64,000 nt of DNA from Mangifera indica (lineage: Eukaryota; Streptophyta; Magnoliopsida; Sapindales; Anacardiaceae): positions 6,528,251 through 6,592,250 of the forward strand of contig NC_058151.1 in assembly GCF_011075055.1 (NCBI RefSeq). The letters are read 5' to 3'. Shown piece by piece: positions 49,802-60,717 of this stretch. The translations under genes and the position numbers were made by a program. Each line of letters begins with the position of its first letter. Within the stretch, counting starts at the first letter, position 1. The notes beneath the pieces were generated by a model. That model made no database searches, was not told the DNA's origin, and saw only the letters and a list, made by a program, of their open reading frames with translations.

Positions 49802-52800
49802 TTATAATTTAATTTCCAAAGTGGGAGTGACTGTTTCAAACGCTTCTACAAGCATCGCCACTTTTCTCTTCCGAGCTGGACTTAGTTTAGCAACAACCTG
49901 TTGAAGTGCATAATCAAGCATCCATTCCTCATCATTTTTTCTGTCTTCTGTGCTTTGATGCGTTAGATGAACTTTTTCTGCTTCGGAGATGGGGTCCAGG
50001 GGTAGATATCGTCGCTCTCGTAATTTGAACCTCCTCACCTGTTCCAGTGCCTTGATGAATCTCTTAAGGATGATCAGTTTTTTCAGATTGCTCCAGCTTC
50101 TGCATCTGTGGCTTAGATTTATTTCTTAACTTCGATTCTGTTTCTTGTTCTTCTGGGGCATTGGTGTTGTTAGAGTTGAGCCATGTTTCTGTTTCATCCA
50201 GTTTCTTAAGATGGTCTAATTTTCTGTTCTCGGATTCGTTATAGGTATCTTCTGCAGTACTAGTGGTATGTAAGATGAAAAGTTCCTCATCTTCACCATG
50301 TTTCCTTTGGGTGCCGATTTCTGTATTCACACTGTCAGAAATCGGTTGATCATCTGGTGAGTTATCTTGAAATTCCGGGAGCTGAATTTCATCAAGTGCT
50401 TCTTCGATGAGCTTTATGGCTTCAATCTGGTCATGTTCAATCTTTCGGCTGTTTCCATTTTTATTGTCAACTATTGTTTCCTGGTGTGATTCAGATGAAT
50501 CCTTGCAAGATTCTGCATTTTTCATTCCAAGCAATACGTTGGCTTCACCCTCTTGTTTCATGTTGTCAACATCCTCTAGACATGATTGTGTTCCACCTTC
50601 GGTGGTATTTGATACCATGTGCTGATATATTAAGTACCAGAACCTTGTGTAATTCTGTTTCTCCATCTTGGCTTCTTGAGGTATATTAGCGATGCTGTTT
50701 GGCTCAGGTTCTTTTTGTTGAGAAGACTCTTGGAGGACTTCATATTTCTGCTTAGCTGCTTCTCCACCGGCTGTTCCTGATGCCTCCAACAGTTCCCAAA
50801 ATGAAGCTGAAGTGCTCACACAGCTACCTGCTGTTGGTTCTGCATGATTTTCCAGGGTTGAGCTTTTCGGTGGGATTGCTTGTTCATCAGCTGCCTTATA
50901 AGTTTCCAACTCTTCATCTTTGCATTTAAAATATAGATCATTGACTTGCAAATCATTGATCTCTGTGAGAATTTTTCCATTTACTAATTCCTCATGAGAG
51001 GTGCCCACAGTGTCATCTAGCTTTGTGGATGCCTTATCTGACAATATCGACTTCTCAAGCTTTGTGGGAGAGGAGTTAATGAAGTCAGGCTGGTATTCTC
51101 TGAACATGGAATTATTATCCATTTTATCAAGATTGCAAGCAATTGTTTTCTCTTCCTCCAAATTTGTTTGGTCAGCTTCAGAAGCCAATGTATTCATTAC
51201 AGTACTAATATCACCACATGGTAAGCTTCTCATTTTTAGCTCAGAGCATTTCCCTCGAATGAGCTGTTTTCCACAATAGAAACCACTGCGTTGGTCTAGA
51301 GTCTCTTTGAAACTCTCACTCATTTCAGCATATGGTGCATTAGAAAGCAATTTATTATTTTGCTCACTGGTGGCTTGAGCTGGAGTTTCGTGAGCAGAAG
51401 CAGCTGCATTGGACCTCATATCAGGAGAAACTGTTTCAAAAGCTTGTACAAGCAGAGCTACTTTTCTTTTCTGGGCTGGAGCTAACTTAGAAATAACCTG
51501 TCTAAGTGCAAAATCAATCATCCATTCTTCAGCATTTTTTCTCTCTTCTGTTGTTTGATGTCTCAGATTAGCTTTCTCTGTTTCCAAATCAGGATTGTAG
51601 TTCCTTACCTTTTCCAGTGCCTTGACAAATCTGTTAAGGATAACGACTTTTTTCAGATTGCTCCATTTATTGGAAATCTGCTGGCTAGACTTTTCACCAG
51701 GTTGTGATGCTGCTTTCCATTCTTCACTGGTATCGTTATTAACAACTTCTAGCTGTGCTTCTTTTGGATCCTCTGCTACATTCTCATTAGTGCCATCAAA
51801 GGAACATGAGATGTTATCCTCTCCATCTTCAACTTGCTTCTGATCCAAGAAATCTTGTTCTGAAATTGTTTCAGTGGTTACTGATTGATCATCAGATGAG
51901 TGGTCTGGAATTTCTGATAGGATTTTATCAAACGCTTCTTGTACCAGCTTAATGGCATCCCTCTGCCAGAGCTCAAACTTCTGGTTGCCTGCATCACTAT
52001 CTCCCATTTCCATGTCTTGATCTGTTTCAGAAAAACTCTGGTGAGAAACAGGACTTTTATCATGAGACAATGTGTGGTCTTCTTCATCTTGTTCTTCTTT
52101 GGCCTTGAAATCCAGAGGTAGCTTTTCAACTTCTGTAGCAATACCTGATACCATATGCTGATATATCAGACCCCAAAATCCTGTAAATTCTTTCTTTTTA
52201 ATCTGGGTCTTGTGCCATCCATTAGTTGTAAAATTTGGTATAGGGTCACCAGATTGTGAAAACCCTTCATGGAAACGATTGTCTGGCTCGAAATCATCAT
52301 TCTTTTCTTCACTGATTTCCTTGGCTGTAGTGCTGGCATCAAGAACTTTTCTTGAACCAGAGCAATCACCTTGAAACATTTCCGAGTTCAAACTTGCAAC
52401 TGTTTCTCTATTGACTTCCTGATTAACTGCTGCATTGATGGGACCTCTCTCATTGCTGGTGTTCACAATTTCATCAAGCTTCAAGGACGGATTATCACTT
52501 TGAATGACCTCCAGTAAATTGGAGTCCATGGTAACAGGATGATCAACAGTGTGAATGAGCTTAACATTTCCACTGTGTCTGCCTGATACAACAATTTCCC
52601 CCTCCGTTGTCTTACTATCACTGGCTTCAGTAACATCTATATTTTTATCTTCTATACAATAACTGCCTTCTCCTGTTAACTCGACCTTGAATGCCTTACC
52701 AATAACTGAAGAGTTTTCTCTTGTGTCTTTGGAAGCTTGTTGCTGTACAGAACCTCTATTATAGACCATTTGACTTGTCTTAGTTCCTTTCATCCTGTTA

Positions 52801-53852
52801 CTAGAATGCTTTGCCTTCGGAACAGGGTGACTATGGTGTTTCATGCTCTTCTGTGCCTTCAACAAACGCCTCCGCATTGATACAAAGCGTTTCAGTGGAG
52901 GTAAATTGCCATGTCGTTGGCCATGAAGAGAACAATATGAATATGAACAGACTTTAACAGTTGCAATTGCTCCAGATTCACTCCCTCCTCTCTGCTGCTC
53001 AATACGCGGAGAAAACTTGGTCTCTTTAAGAGTTGAAGAACATGTGGCTCTGACAATGCTAGAGTCTGAAACTTCTGAGCATTTCTTGGATGGTCTCTTG
53101 GGTTTCAGACTTGCCATTTTTGTTAAGATCCTCTGAGGTCTCAGACTCGTTATCTGGAAATCTGATTTTGGCTTTCTGATTTTTGAATTTCTTGTGCTCT
53201 GATCATCGCTACAAAAACTAGATTCAGCATATTCCTCCCTTATAAATTCTCCCGGGCTTCCAATACTTGCAATCTTGATTGACCTTGTCTTCTTGAGTTT
53301 TTTCTTCTGGTCAGTTCCTCCAGACGATCTCCTCATCAAAGGCCTCCTGAATTTTGTACTGGACACTCTTGTTAGACTCTTTACCGGCTTGAAACTAGAG
53401 CGTCTTGATAAGATTCCTGATGGTTTCTGCTCAATCGATGCAGTATATAGTTTCAATTCGCGTTTACTCTAACAACGAAAAAGTATGACTACAAACAGAT
53501 CTGTAATATTAGAACTTGCCTGAAAATTCCTATTCCTTGCATCGGTTGGTTGCGAATAATTTGATTTTGGTGATGCATCTGAGGTCACAACTGGAGTTGA
53601 CAGTTCTGAGTTTCCTGCATAACCAGATAAGAAGCTGCCAGATTGAGTGGATGAAGATTTCAATTGTCGCGTACTTGATCTTAAACTTGACAATCTTGAG
53701 AGCCTAATTGATCTCGATTTCATTTTCTTCTTTCCCTCTCTTCCTCTGCTTTTTCTATTCTCAACCTCAGAAGATGAATCAGTCATGGATAGCAGCTCAG
53801 ACTCTAAACAATCTTCAGAATCTAGTGCCCCTCCAACCTTGAATGAATCCAT
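49802..53852 (-). CDS. PICBP: PICBP-like calmodulin-binding protein, two apparent frame breaks
   Basis: Minus strand. Exon-like segment 53520-53852 begins at ATG 53850-53852 (MDSFKVGGALDSEDCLESEL); upstream in-frame codons are not ATG. A same-frame TAG at 53469-53471 separates it from the 3.4-kb frame 50064-53468. A 51-nt GC-AG intron (53469-53519) would remove that stop. The basic N-terminal region contains FVSMRRRLLKAQKSMKHH. Two copies of one module follow: FWGLIYQHMVS then KLVQEAFDKIL, and FWYLIYQHMVS then KLIEEALDEI. Each module ends in a plant calmodulin-binding domain (PF07839) with WSNLKK..LxRFxKALE and a KRKVA.LV.AFETV end. The first domain (about 51.4-51.67 kb) is intact. The second lies in another frame (49802-50098), because the main frame runs into TAA at 50064 just inside it. 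A one-base indel near 50.1 kb, real or a sequence error, is the simplest cause. The family binds calmodulin in pathogen responses; that role is inferred. Confidence 0.85.
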
Positions 53853-54791
53853 TTTGAACTTTTCCAACAAGATGTTGTTTGGAGTCAGACAATAGGTAGG
53901 GATTCTTTTTCTAAAGTTTGAGACACAGGAGAATTTGTTTATGGAGTACAGGAAGAAGAGGTATTGTTGTTTATAAAGAAGAAAGTTTGTATTTGGCTAT
54001 AGTAATTTCTATTATGTTACCAGTTTGATTATAAAAATTAAAATTTGAGTTGTGAGTGGAAAAGCTGATTCCAGAGTTGAATTTTTTTTTTTTTCTGGTA
54101 AGTAATGCCAGATTTGAATTTGGTTGGCAAGATGAATAAGTTAAGATGGCTTGACCTGCACAATAAACAGAGAGAATTGACTTGTCCTTTCACTTATATG
54201 GCCATTTATGCTATTAAATGACAGTGATTATTTATATATTTATATTTTTTTATTTTAAAATTATATGCCGTAACGGAAAAGAAACAAGACATTATTGTAG
54301 ACATTTGATGTGGAGAATTGTGGCAAATTAATTCAACTAGTCAAATAGTTTCCCATCCATATATTTTTAGGCAAAAAAAAAACAAAATTTGACTTCTACT
54401 TTTTTAAAGCAAATCTCACATTTTTTACCGAGAAGAATATCTTCTCTTTGTATTACCTTCTTCTTCATTATTTTTATCTTAATAAAATAAATGGTAAACA
54501 CGTTCTTTCACTAATTTTACTTTTCCAATAATATCATCACATTCTAAGTAAATATATTGACTTATATCTATATAAATCAGAATCAGAATCACTCATTTGT
54601 TTGTATTAGATTGATAATTTCAAGTTTTTGATACAATTAGATCATGTTGATTTCTTTAAATAACACGATGTTTTTTTTTTTTGTTTGTTGAAAGTTAAAA
54701 TAAGTGAACATTACTTGTAGATAGTCCATATATGTTGTATTTGTTAAAGTTGAATACGTTTTAGTGTCCAAATTGAAGAATAACCAGAATT
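53853..54791. other. upstream region of PICBP and AT-rich spacer
   Basis: No gene seen. The 53.85-54.0 kb part should be the PICBP 5' UTR and promoter. Farther out the sequence is AT-rich with poly(T) runs near 54080 and 54670. Confidence 0.4.
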
Positions 54792-55980
54792 ATGATTTTC
54801 TTAGAAAATGTTATGTGTATGTGCGTGACGTGTGTGGATGGCATGAATCGTGGCATGTGTGTGTGGTTGGAATTAAATATTTCAAACTTTATGTGGGTTA
54901 ATAACATATATTCTTTTACTGAATTTATGTTTTACAAGAAAATGGTTAAAGTAATACATATGTTTGGATATGGTAAGCAATGGGTTGATGGAGTTAATAA
55001 CCCTTCAAACTACGTTGGTAGGCTTCAGACATTGGTATCAATTGATGCAAAAATAAATTACGATGGATTTGTAGATGCAGTGTGTTCTCACTTAAACATC
55101 AACCAAAGTTACAATAATGTAAAAATTTATATGCAAAACCCAACCACTTGCAATGATTTGTCGTATCTGATAAAAATGACTACAACGTTCGGATTATAAT
55201 GAGGTTGTCTAGGGCACGCACAAGGAATTTGTTATTTCTTGGTGTGGTTACAAGTCCTAAAGAAGTTGGAATAAAGTATGAACAATAACATCCCAAACCA
55301 CAACCATGAATGAAGTTCACTCTTCGGATAACACACATTGTGAGACACAATTGGAAAGTGTGCTCAAAGGTGATAAGGTGAATGAGAACTTGCACCATGA
55401 CTACATTGAGGTAAGGCACCAAGAACCACATAAGGGTAGATCAGAGAGATATGATGCGCAACATTCCACCAGATGATCTTCAATCGGATGAAGAAGAATA
55501 TGGTGGTTATGATGATTCAGGTAATGATGGTGGTGGTAATTATGGTAGTGATAATGGTAGTGGTGATGATAGTGGTGATGATGTGGGGGTTAGTTCTAGT
55601 CGGTTAGACTAGGATAGTTCAGTTTAGGACATTCCAATTCATCGTGGGCCTATTCCCATTAATGTTCAAACTCCAACTCCATTTTTAGGATTCTTAAGTC
55701 TTACCAAGATGTGAAAAATGAGGGTATTGAAATTCATTCAGCACCACCGCGAGATGAGAGATTCAAAATGGTAAATCAATTTTTATGTAAACAAGTCTTA
55801 ATATATACATTTCACAAGGGATGCATTGGAAAATGGTTATCAGTTCAAGATGACTAGCTTAAATAAAAAAAGGTGGGATATCAGATGTGTGAATAGGAGA
55901 CATTCACAAAGGGAAGAAGTATGTTAAATGTATTGCAATCAATGCCACAAGAGTGGTCATACTAGATTGAATTGTTCAAA
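54792..55980 (+). pseudogene. Mutator-like (MULE) transposase remnant with its core deleted
   Basis: The open frame 54792-55199 ends in a domain (YDGFVDAVCSHLNINQSYNN VKIY, then DLSYLI) like the N-terminus of plant MULE transposases. An acidic Asp/Gly repeat stretch follows (55.48-55.6 kb). Then comes a DNA-binding-domain piece (ALENGYQFKMTSLNKKRWDI, RCVNRR, near 55.82-55.9 kb). A CCHC knuckle, CNQCHKSGHTRLNC (about 55934-55975), follows within a few dozen bases. In full-length proteins the DDE catalytic core lies between these two. It is absent here, and stops occur, so the element cannot be autonomous. Family reading is by pattern; no terminal repeats were found. Confidence 0.6.
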
Positions 55981-56149
55981 TCCACGAAATTCTTTAGATT
56001 ACTTGTCTTTGGCCTTGCAATCCATGAAATCTCCTAGATTGCTTAGAGTTTTGTATAACCACAGCTGCATCAGATGAAAATGTTCTCAAATCAACAATTT
56101 TAAAGTTGAACTAAATAATCATACATACATAAAAAATATGAAAGCAAAT

Positions 56150-56700
56150 TTATAAGGTTACCTGAAGTGCTAATGGATATCCCATTAATGCAAAATTTTG
56201 TGTCTGGACATCCTCCGCATTCAACTAATGTCTATTGGACACATCCTCATACCTTTTTTAGACAGCTCAGTTAATTAACTCAAAAGTCATCGCCCATACA
56301 ACTGTCCCTCAAGGAAACCTATTAAAAGCATCTCACTCATCAATTAAGCAAAAGATGCAATCTGAAATTACTTTTTCACTTATCTGCTCCTATCAACCCA
56401 ACATGGGGCAGATATAACACAACTAATGTAACCCCATCCTAGTTGCAGTTGTCCATTGACTTAGACATAAATACTTGGGTTAGATCTTCATATGTCACAT
56501 GTGTGGCACCTCAAAAATACATCCCTTGAAACCTCAGTGTTCCCCTTGTTGTTATATACTTGTTTATATTTGCCTCCCTACATAGAATCCCATTCATCAT
56601 TGCAAATTCAATGAGGTTGAAGCAATAGTCCATCTCATTGATCCTACACCAAAACTCTTGTCTTGGTTACCCCTAGTTAACTTGTCAAAACAACACACAA
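56150..56700 (-). pseudogene. possible DUF1985/ULP-type remnant beside the MULE
   Basis: On the minus strand, broken frames read LYLPHVGLIGADK, NFRLHLL and VVWAMTFELIN in an order that resembles the DUF1985 region attached to ULP1-like proteases carried by plant MULEs (Kaonashi type). Several stops interrupt it, and the peptidase domain itself is not seen. Tentative. Confidence 0.3.
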
Positions 56701-56999
56701 TATACTAGGATCACACAATACTTACGTACCTCAAGATCCAAAAATTGTTCAAAGCACATTTGCCAAAACATTTTTTTTTTGTCACAATTTAACTTAACTC
56801 TGATGTGTTTTACTGTTTCTTTGTGACTACAGACATTTATTATAGCCTTAAACATATGTACATCATAAAATCACCTCTCCCCAGGCTTTTCATTCACTTA
56901 AATTCTATGTGTTTTGCTGTGTACCAAGATCGTTAATTAATAAATTAAAATAAATAAACTCAAAGAGAAACATAAAAGAATTCATTTTTATATTTAGTG

Positions 57000-58782
57000 A
57001 ATAGTGCATGAAGAGTGCTATCGGCGTGTCGACGTGGCATTTGGGCGCATTGGTGTGGTGTGAACACTACCATCGTCAATGCCACGTTGTTTTCCTTCAT
57101 TTTCTAGCTAAAGAATCCAATTTACACCACAACACAAACCAAATCATTATCCCTAGACAATTTCCAGCACAAAAACTAACCAAAACATAAGAAATTTAAG
57201 TAAATTGAACTAACTGCACAACATTTCCAAAAATCCCAACATAACGTCGGCAGTAATTTTCGGCCTCATCCAACACAAAAACCAATGAAATCAAATAACC
57301 TCAAGACAAAAATAAAATAGAAACAAATAATTATTTATATTTATAAATTTTATCAAATATAATAATTATTTATATTTAATATTTTTTTTCATTTATGTAT
57401 TAGACAAGTGAAGTAACAATGTCATTTTAGGCCAATGATTTTGAATTTTTTTGGGTGAACGATATACAGAGTATAGGGTTTGATGATTAATAAAGGAAAA
57501 AAAAATTAGAATGAAGAGAATATATGGTCATTGGTGGTAATGGTCGTGGTCAGACGCACAAAACCGCGTTGGAGAATCAGGATAAAATAAATCCATGCAT
57601 CTAATAACCGCAAAAATGTGGGACCCCAATGCCCCAACTTATGAAAAGAATGAAACCAACAAATTTTCAGAAACAAGGGCAGGGCAATAAACAATTAAAA
57701 CTGCTAAGCCCGGCCACTTGGCCTTTATCAAAATTCAAAACCCTTTCCTCCATGATATGTATATCCTCCCTCAACTATTAAAAAGGTTTGTGAAGGTAGA
57801 AAGACAGTGAGGAAGAATATTTATCATTTTTATTTATTTGTGCAAATAATGGCTATTGTCAGAATTGATATTGGATCAACCCAAGTTAACAGAATTTATG
57901 AGAAAATCCAGTGTCTTAGAATGAATGAATGATTAGTTTAACAAGAGAATTTGCCCAAGTGTGATGAAAGAATTGTTTTCGTATTCTTCAATTTCAGAAG
58001 CCACATTCACTGATTGGATTCAGCCCAAAAATGAAACCAATGTTGGCTGCAGAATTACAAATGTCCTTTCGAGTCGTGGATTGCATGGATCTGATCATCT
58101 GAGGATATATCAAAAGAATAAAAGAATACATTGACTAGCTGACTGAGAGTTTGATACTTATCATTGAAGGTAAATATATACATATATATATTAATCACAG
58201 AGTGAAGAAAATGATCTCAAAAAAATGTTGCCAAAGGGCAGCAAGAGATCACCCAGAGTCAGAGAGGTAATTAGATTCTGATGTTTGCATGATAGCGGTT
58301 TTGATTCGTTGGTGTGATTTTTACAGTGTTTAGGGACTTACTTCATAGCTCTAGCTCAAGTGTTTGTGAATAATTAATGGGTATAAAGTTTGAGACTTGA
58401 AAGTCTTTAGATTCAAAAGGGTTTAAGTGGGTATGTTTTGAACCATTTCTCTTGGTTATTTTCAATGGTTGCAATTGTTGCCTTCTATGAATTTCCTTTA
58501 TTTTATAGAAGCTAGCTTCCTTCAAATCAGGCTGTAATTTGGTGGATAACTTGAGAGCCAGTGAAGCAAGCAAATCAACATGTTGAAGCTTTCACTACTT
58601 CAAATACGACAACTAATTCAAGATTAATAATTCAAAACTGTAGCCAGAGACCGCTTAGACAGAACAAATTGGTTACTCTGAGACTTCATCGGAAGAAAAT
58701 TACAAAAACTACTGAACAAGCAAACATTAAAGATTCCATAAAAAAGGCATAAAGTAAGAAAATTAAAAACCAAATATTTCAT
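57000..58782. other. spacer between the MULE remnant and CBF5
   Basis: No gene is supported. The open frame at 58343-58573 (minus) begins with a non-ATG codon and has no recognised domain. The part next to 58782 should be the CBF5 3' UTR. Confidence 0.4.
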
Positions 58783-60540
58783 CTACGCTTCATCTTTCTT
58801 TTTCTTCTTTTTCTTCTTCTCACTTTTATCAGCTTCGCCATTATTGACACCCTCAGCCTCCTTGGCTTCTTTGTCTTTCTTCTTTTTTTTCTTCTTATCA
58901 GACTTGTTTGTTTCCGGAGAACCAGCTTCATCCTTATCCTTGTGCTTCTTTTCCTTCACCTTCTCAGTCTTATCCTCCTTTTCTGTTTCTACATCAACAT
59001 TCTCTTTGTCCTTTTTCTTTTTCTTCTTCTCTTTCTTCTTCTCATCAGCATCCTCTGCCCCATCTTCTGTCTCAACCTCCGCGTGTTCAAGTTTAGCCTT
59101 CTTAGCAGGCAGAACAGGGGCATCGCCACTCTCATTTACTTTGCGTTTGCGCCCTTCCCCATCTTCCTCATCCTTGCTTTTCTTCTTCTCTTTCTTTTCC
59201 TTATCCCCATCAGCAGTCTCTTTATCTGCCACGGCTGGTTCTGGTGCAGCTGCAAGACCCGCAACCACAGAATCCCCACCAGTAGGCAAAACCACATTTC
59301 TCAACCACTCAGTTGGAGTTTTCTCATTTGGCTTCCCATGCTTATCCAACTTCCCTTCTGCAATCAATTTCTTCTTCATAGAAGCCCTCGGCCCCAACCC
59401 CCATTTTCTCGGGTATGTGTCCCTATCCATCACCACCCTCTTAATCCTCGCCACCACACCATGATCACAAGTAGCCATCACAGCAGTTGTCATTTCTGCA
59501 ATCCCCAATGCAACAGCTTCACCCTTTGTAGTCATCAGTACAACTTCCTCCCCAACCTCAATATCGTTCTCAAACCTCAACAGCCCAGGAATCATCAATT
59601 TTGCCCCATAACAGATAGCATTCACAGTGCTATCCTTAACAACCAACCTTTTATAACTCGTCAAAAGCACTTCAAGCGGCATAATCACTCGCCTCAAATA
59701 ACTCTCATCCCTATAATTATCATATACCCATTGTGAATCCATCAGATCATGCATTGTCACCATGTTATCATTCTCCCCCAAAATCCCAGACCTCACCCTC
59801 CTCAACTCCTGCATATGCCCACCAACACCAAGAATCAAACCCAAATGCACACACATTGTTCTCACATAAGTACCGGCCTCACAAGATATCCAGAAGACAA
59901 CCAAATGCTTATCAGCATCATACTCAAGCAATTTGCTTTCATAAATAGTCCTAATCCTAAGCTGTCTTTTGACTGCCGAAATCAACGGCGGCCTTTGAAA
60001 CACAGCCCCCGTTAAAGTTTCAAGTGCCCGAGCCACTTTTGCAACATCAGGAACTTTATCGTGCAATCTTGCAACACAAACATACTCTTTCCCAGCACCT
60101 TGTTGCGACTTAACAAGGCGAGTAGCTCTATCAATACAAACGATTAAGTTACCAGTAACTTTGGGGTCTAAAGTGCCACTATGACCAGTTTTTTCAACCC
60201 TAAGAATGCGTTTGATCCAGGCGACGACCTCGTGGGAAGAGGGGTTTGCAGGTTTATCAAGATTCAAAACACCGTACCTGATATACTCAGCCAGCGGTCG
60301 CTTAAGAGGAGAGAAACCGGAGGAGAGAGGCGTGTAGTGTCCGGTTCGTACATTGAGGCGGTCGTAGTTTTTCAACAATAGTGGCCACTTAGAGGTGTCT
60401 AAAGCGGGAGTAAAGCTCTGGGGCTTGATCAAAAAATCATTTGCGGTATCAGTATCAGTGGGTAGGGTATCTGGTACAGGGGCGGATGATTTCTTCTTGT
60501 GCTTCTTCTTCTCGGAGCGAGAGAGCTCAACATCAGTCAT
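58783..60540 (-). CDS. CBF5: dyskerin / CBF5 / NAP57, H/ACA snoRNP pseudouridine synthase
   Basis: A single exon of 585 residues with ATG at 60538-60540. Order of domains: a basic N-terminus (KKKHKKK), a dyskerin-like N-terminal segment, and a TruB-type catalytic domain with [20 protein letters not shown] (91-110). The motif [15 protein letters not shown] carries the catalytic Asp125. [10 protein letters not shown] and the [10 protein letters not shown] block follow. A PUA RNA-binding domain spans about 297-371, followed by CBF5-type [14 protein letters not shown] (371-384). The tail (about 440-585) is very rich in Lys and Glu, with KKKKKK runs that serve as nucleolar/nuclear signals in this family. 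The protein converts uridine to pseudouridine in rRNA and snRNA guided by H/ACA RNAs with NOP10, NHP2 and GAR1, and in plants it also binds telomerase RNP. The gene is intact and intronless. High certainty. Confidence 0.97.
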   Translation of the reverse strand: MTDVELSRSEKKKHKKKSSAPVPDTLPTDTDTANDFLIKPQSFTPALDTSKWPLLLKNYDRLNVRTGHYTPLSSGFSPLKRPLAEYIRYGVLNLDKPANPSSHEVVAWIKRILRVEKTGHSGTLDPKVTGNLIVCIDRATRLVKSQQGAGKEYVCVARLHDKVPDVAKVARALETLTGAVFQRPPLISAVKRQLRIRTIYESKLLEYDADKHLVVFWISCEAGTYVRTMCVHLGLILGVGGHMQELRRVRSGILGENDNMVTMHDLMDSQWVYDNYRDESYLRRVIMPLEVLLTSYKRLVVKDSTVNAICYGAKLMIPGLLRFENDIEVGEEVVLMTTKGEAVALGIAEMTTAVMATCDHGVVARIKRVVMDRDTYPRKWGLGPRASMKKKLIAEGKLDKHGKPNEKTPTEWLRNVVLPTGGDSVVAGLAAAPEPAVADKETADGDKEKKEKKKSKDEEDGEGRKRKVNESGDAPVLPAKKAKLEHAEVETEDGAEDADEKKKEKKKKKKDKENVDVETEKEDKTEKVKEKKHKDKDEAGSPETNKSDKKKKKKKDKEAKEAEGVNNGEADKSEKKKKKKKKDEA

Positions 60541-60623
60541 GGTTGAGAAAAGGAGAATTTCGTGTTTACTGAGTAGGGTTTTGGTTGAGAGGTGGCTGAA
60601 CGAAAGAGATGGAAATGAGGATT

Positions 60624-60717
60624 TATTTATAGGAGTTAGGGTTTTGAGGGGTTTAGGGAAGAAGGTCGTGAAATGAACATCATTTGGTTTGGGCTACTTC
60701 ATTTATTGCAATGGGCT
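60624..60717 (-). promoter_or_regulatory. CBF5 core promoter: TATA box, telo-box and site II motifs
   Basis: On the minus strand TATAAATA (60624-60631) lies 84 bases before the ATG. A telo-box AAACCCTAA occupies 60636-60644. Two site II-type TGGGCT elements sit at 60690-60695 and 60712-60717 (plus orientation). The telo-box plus site II pairing is known from plant ribosomal-protein and ribosome-biogenesis genes, which fits dyskerin. The motifs are seen; their activity is inferred. Confidence 0.6.

Noticed and set aside
53850..53870. Start of PICBP at 53870
   Set aside because: The codon there is TTG; the first ATG in frame is at 53850-53852.
58343..58573. 76-codon minus-strand frame downstream of CBF5
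   Set aside because: It starts with a non-ATG codon, has no domain, and cannot be joined to a gene model from sequence alone.
58844..59736. Long open frames on the plus strand opposite CBF5 (206 and 264 codons)
   Set aside because: They are the complement of the Lys/Glu-rich CBF5 tail and coding frame; composition is Ser/Phe/Leu-rich with no domain.
238..60540. The four host genes as a functional gene cluster
   Set aside because: Their roles are unrelated and the shared order is explained by conserved synteny.
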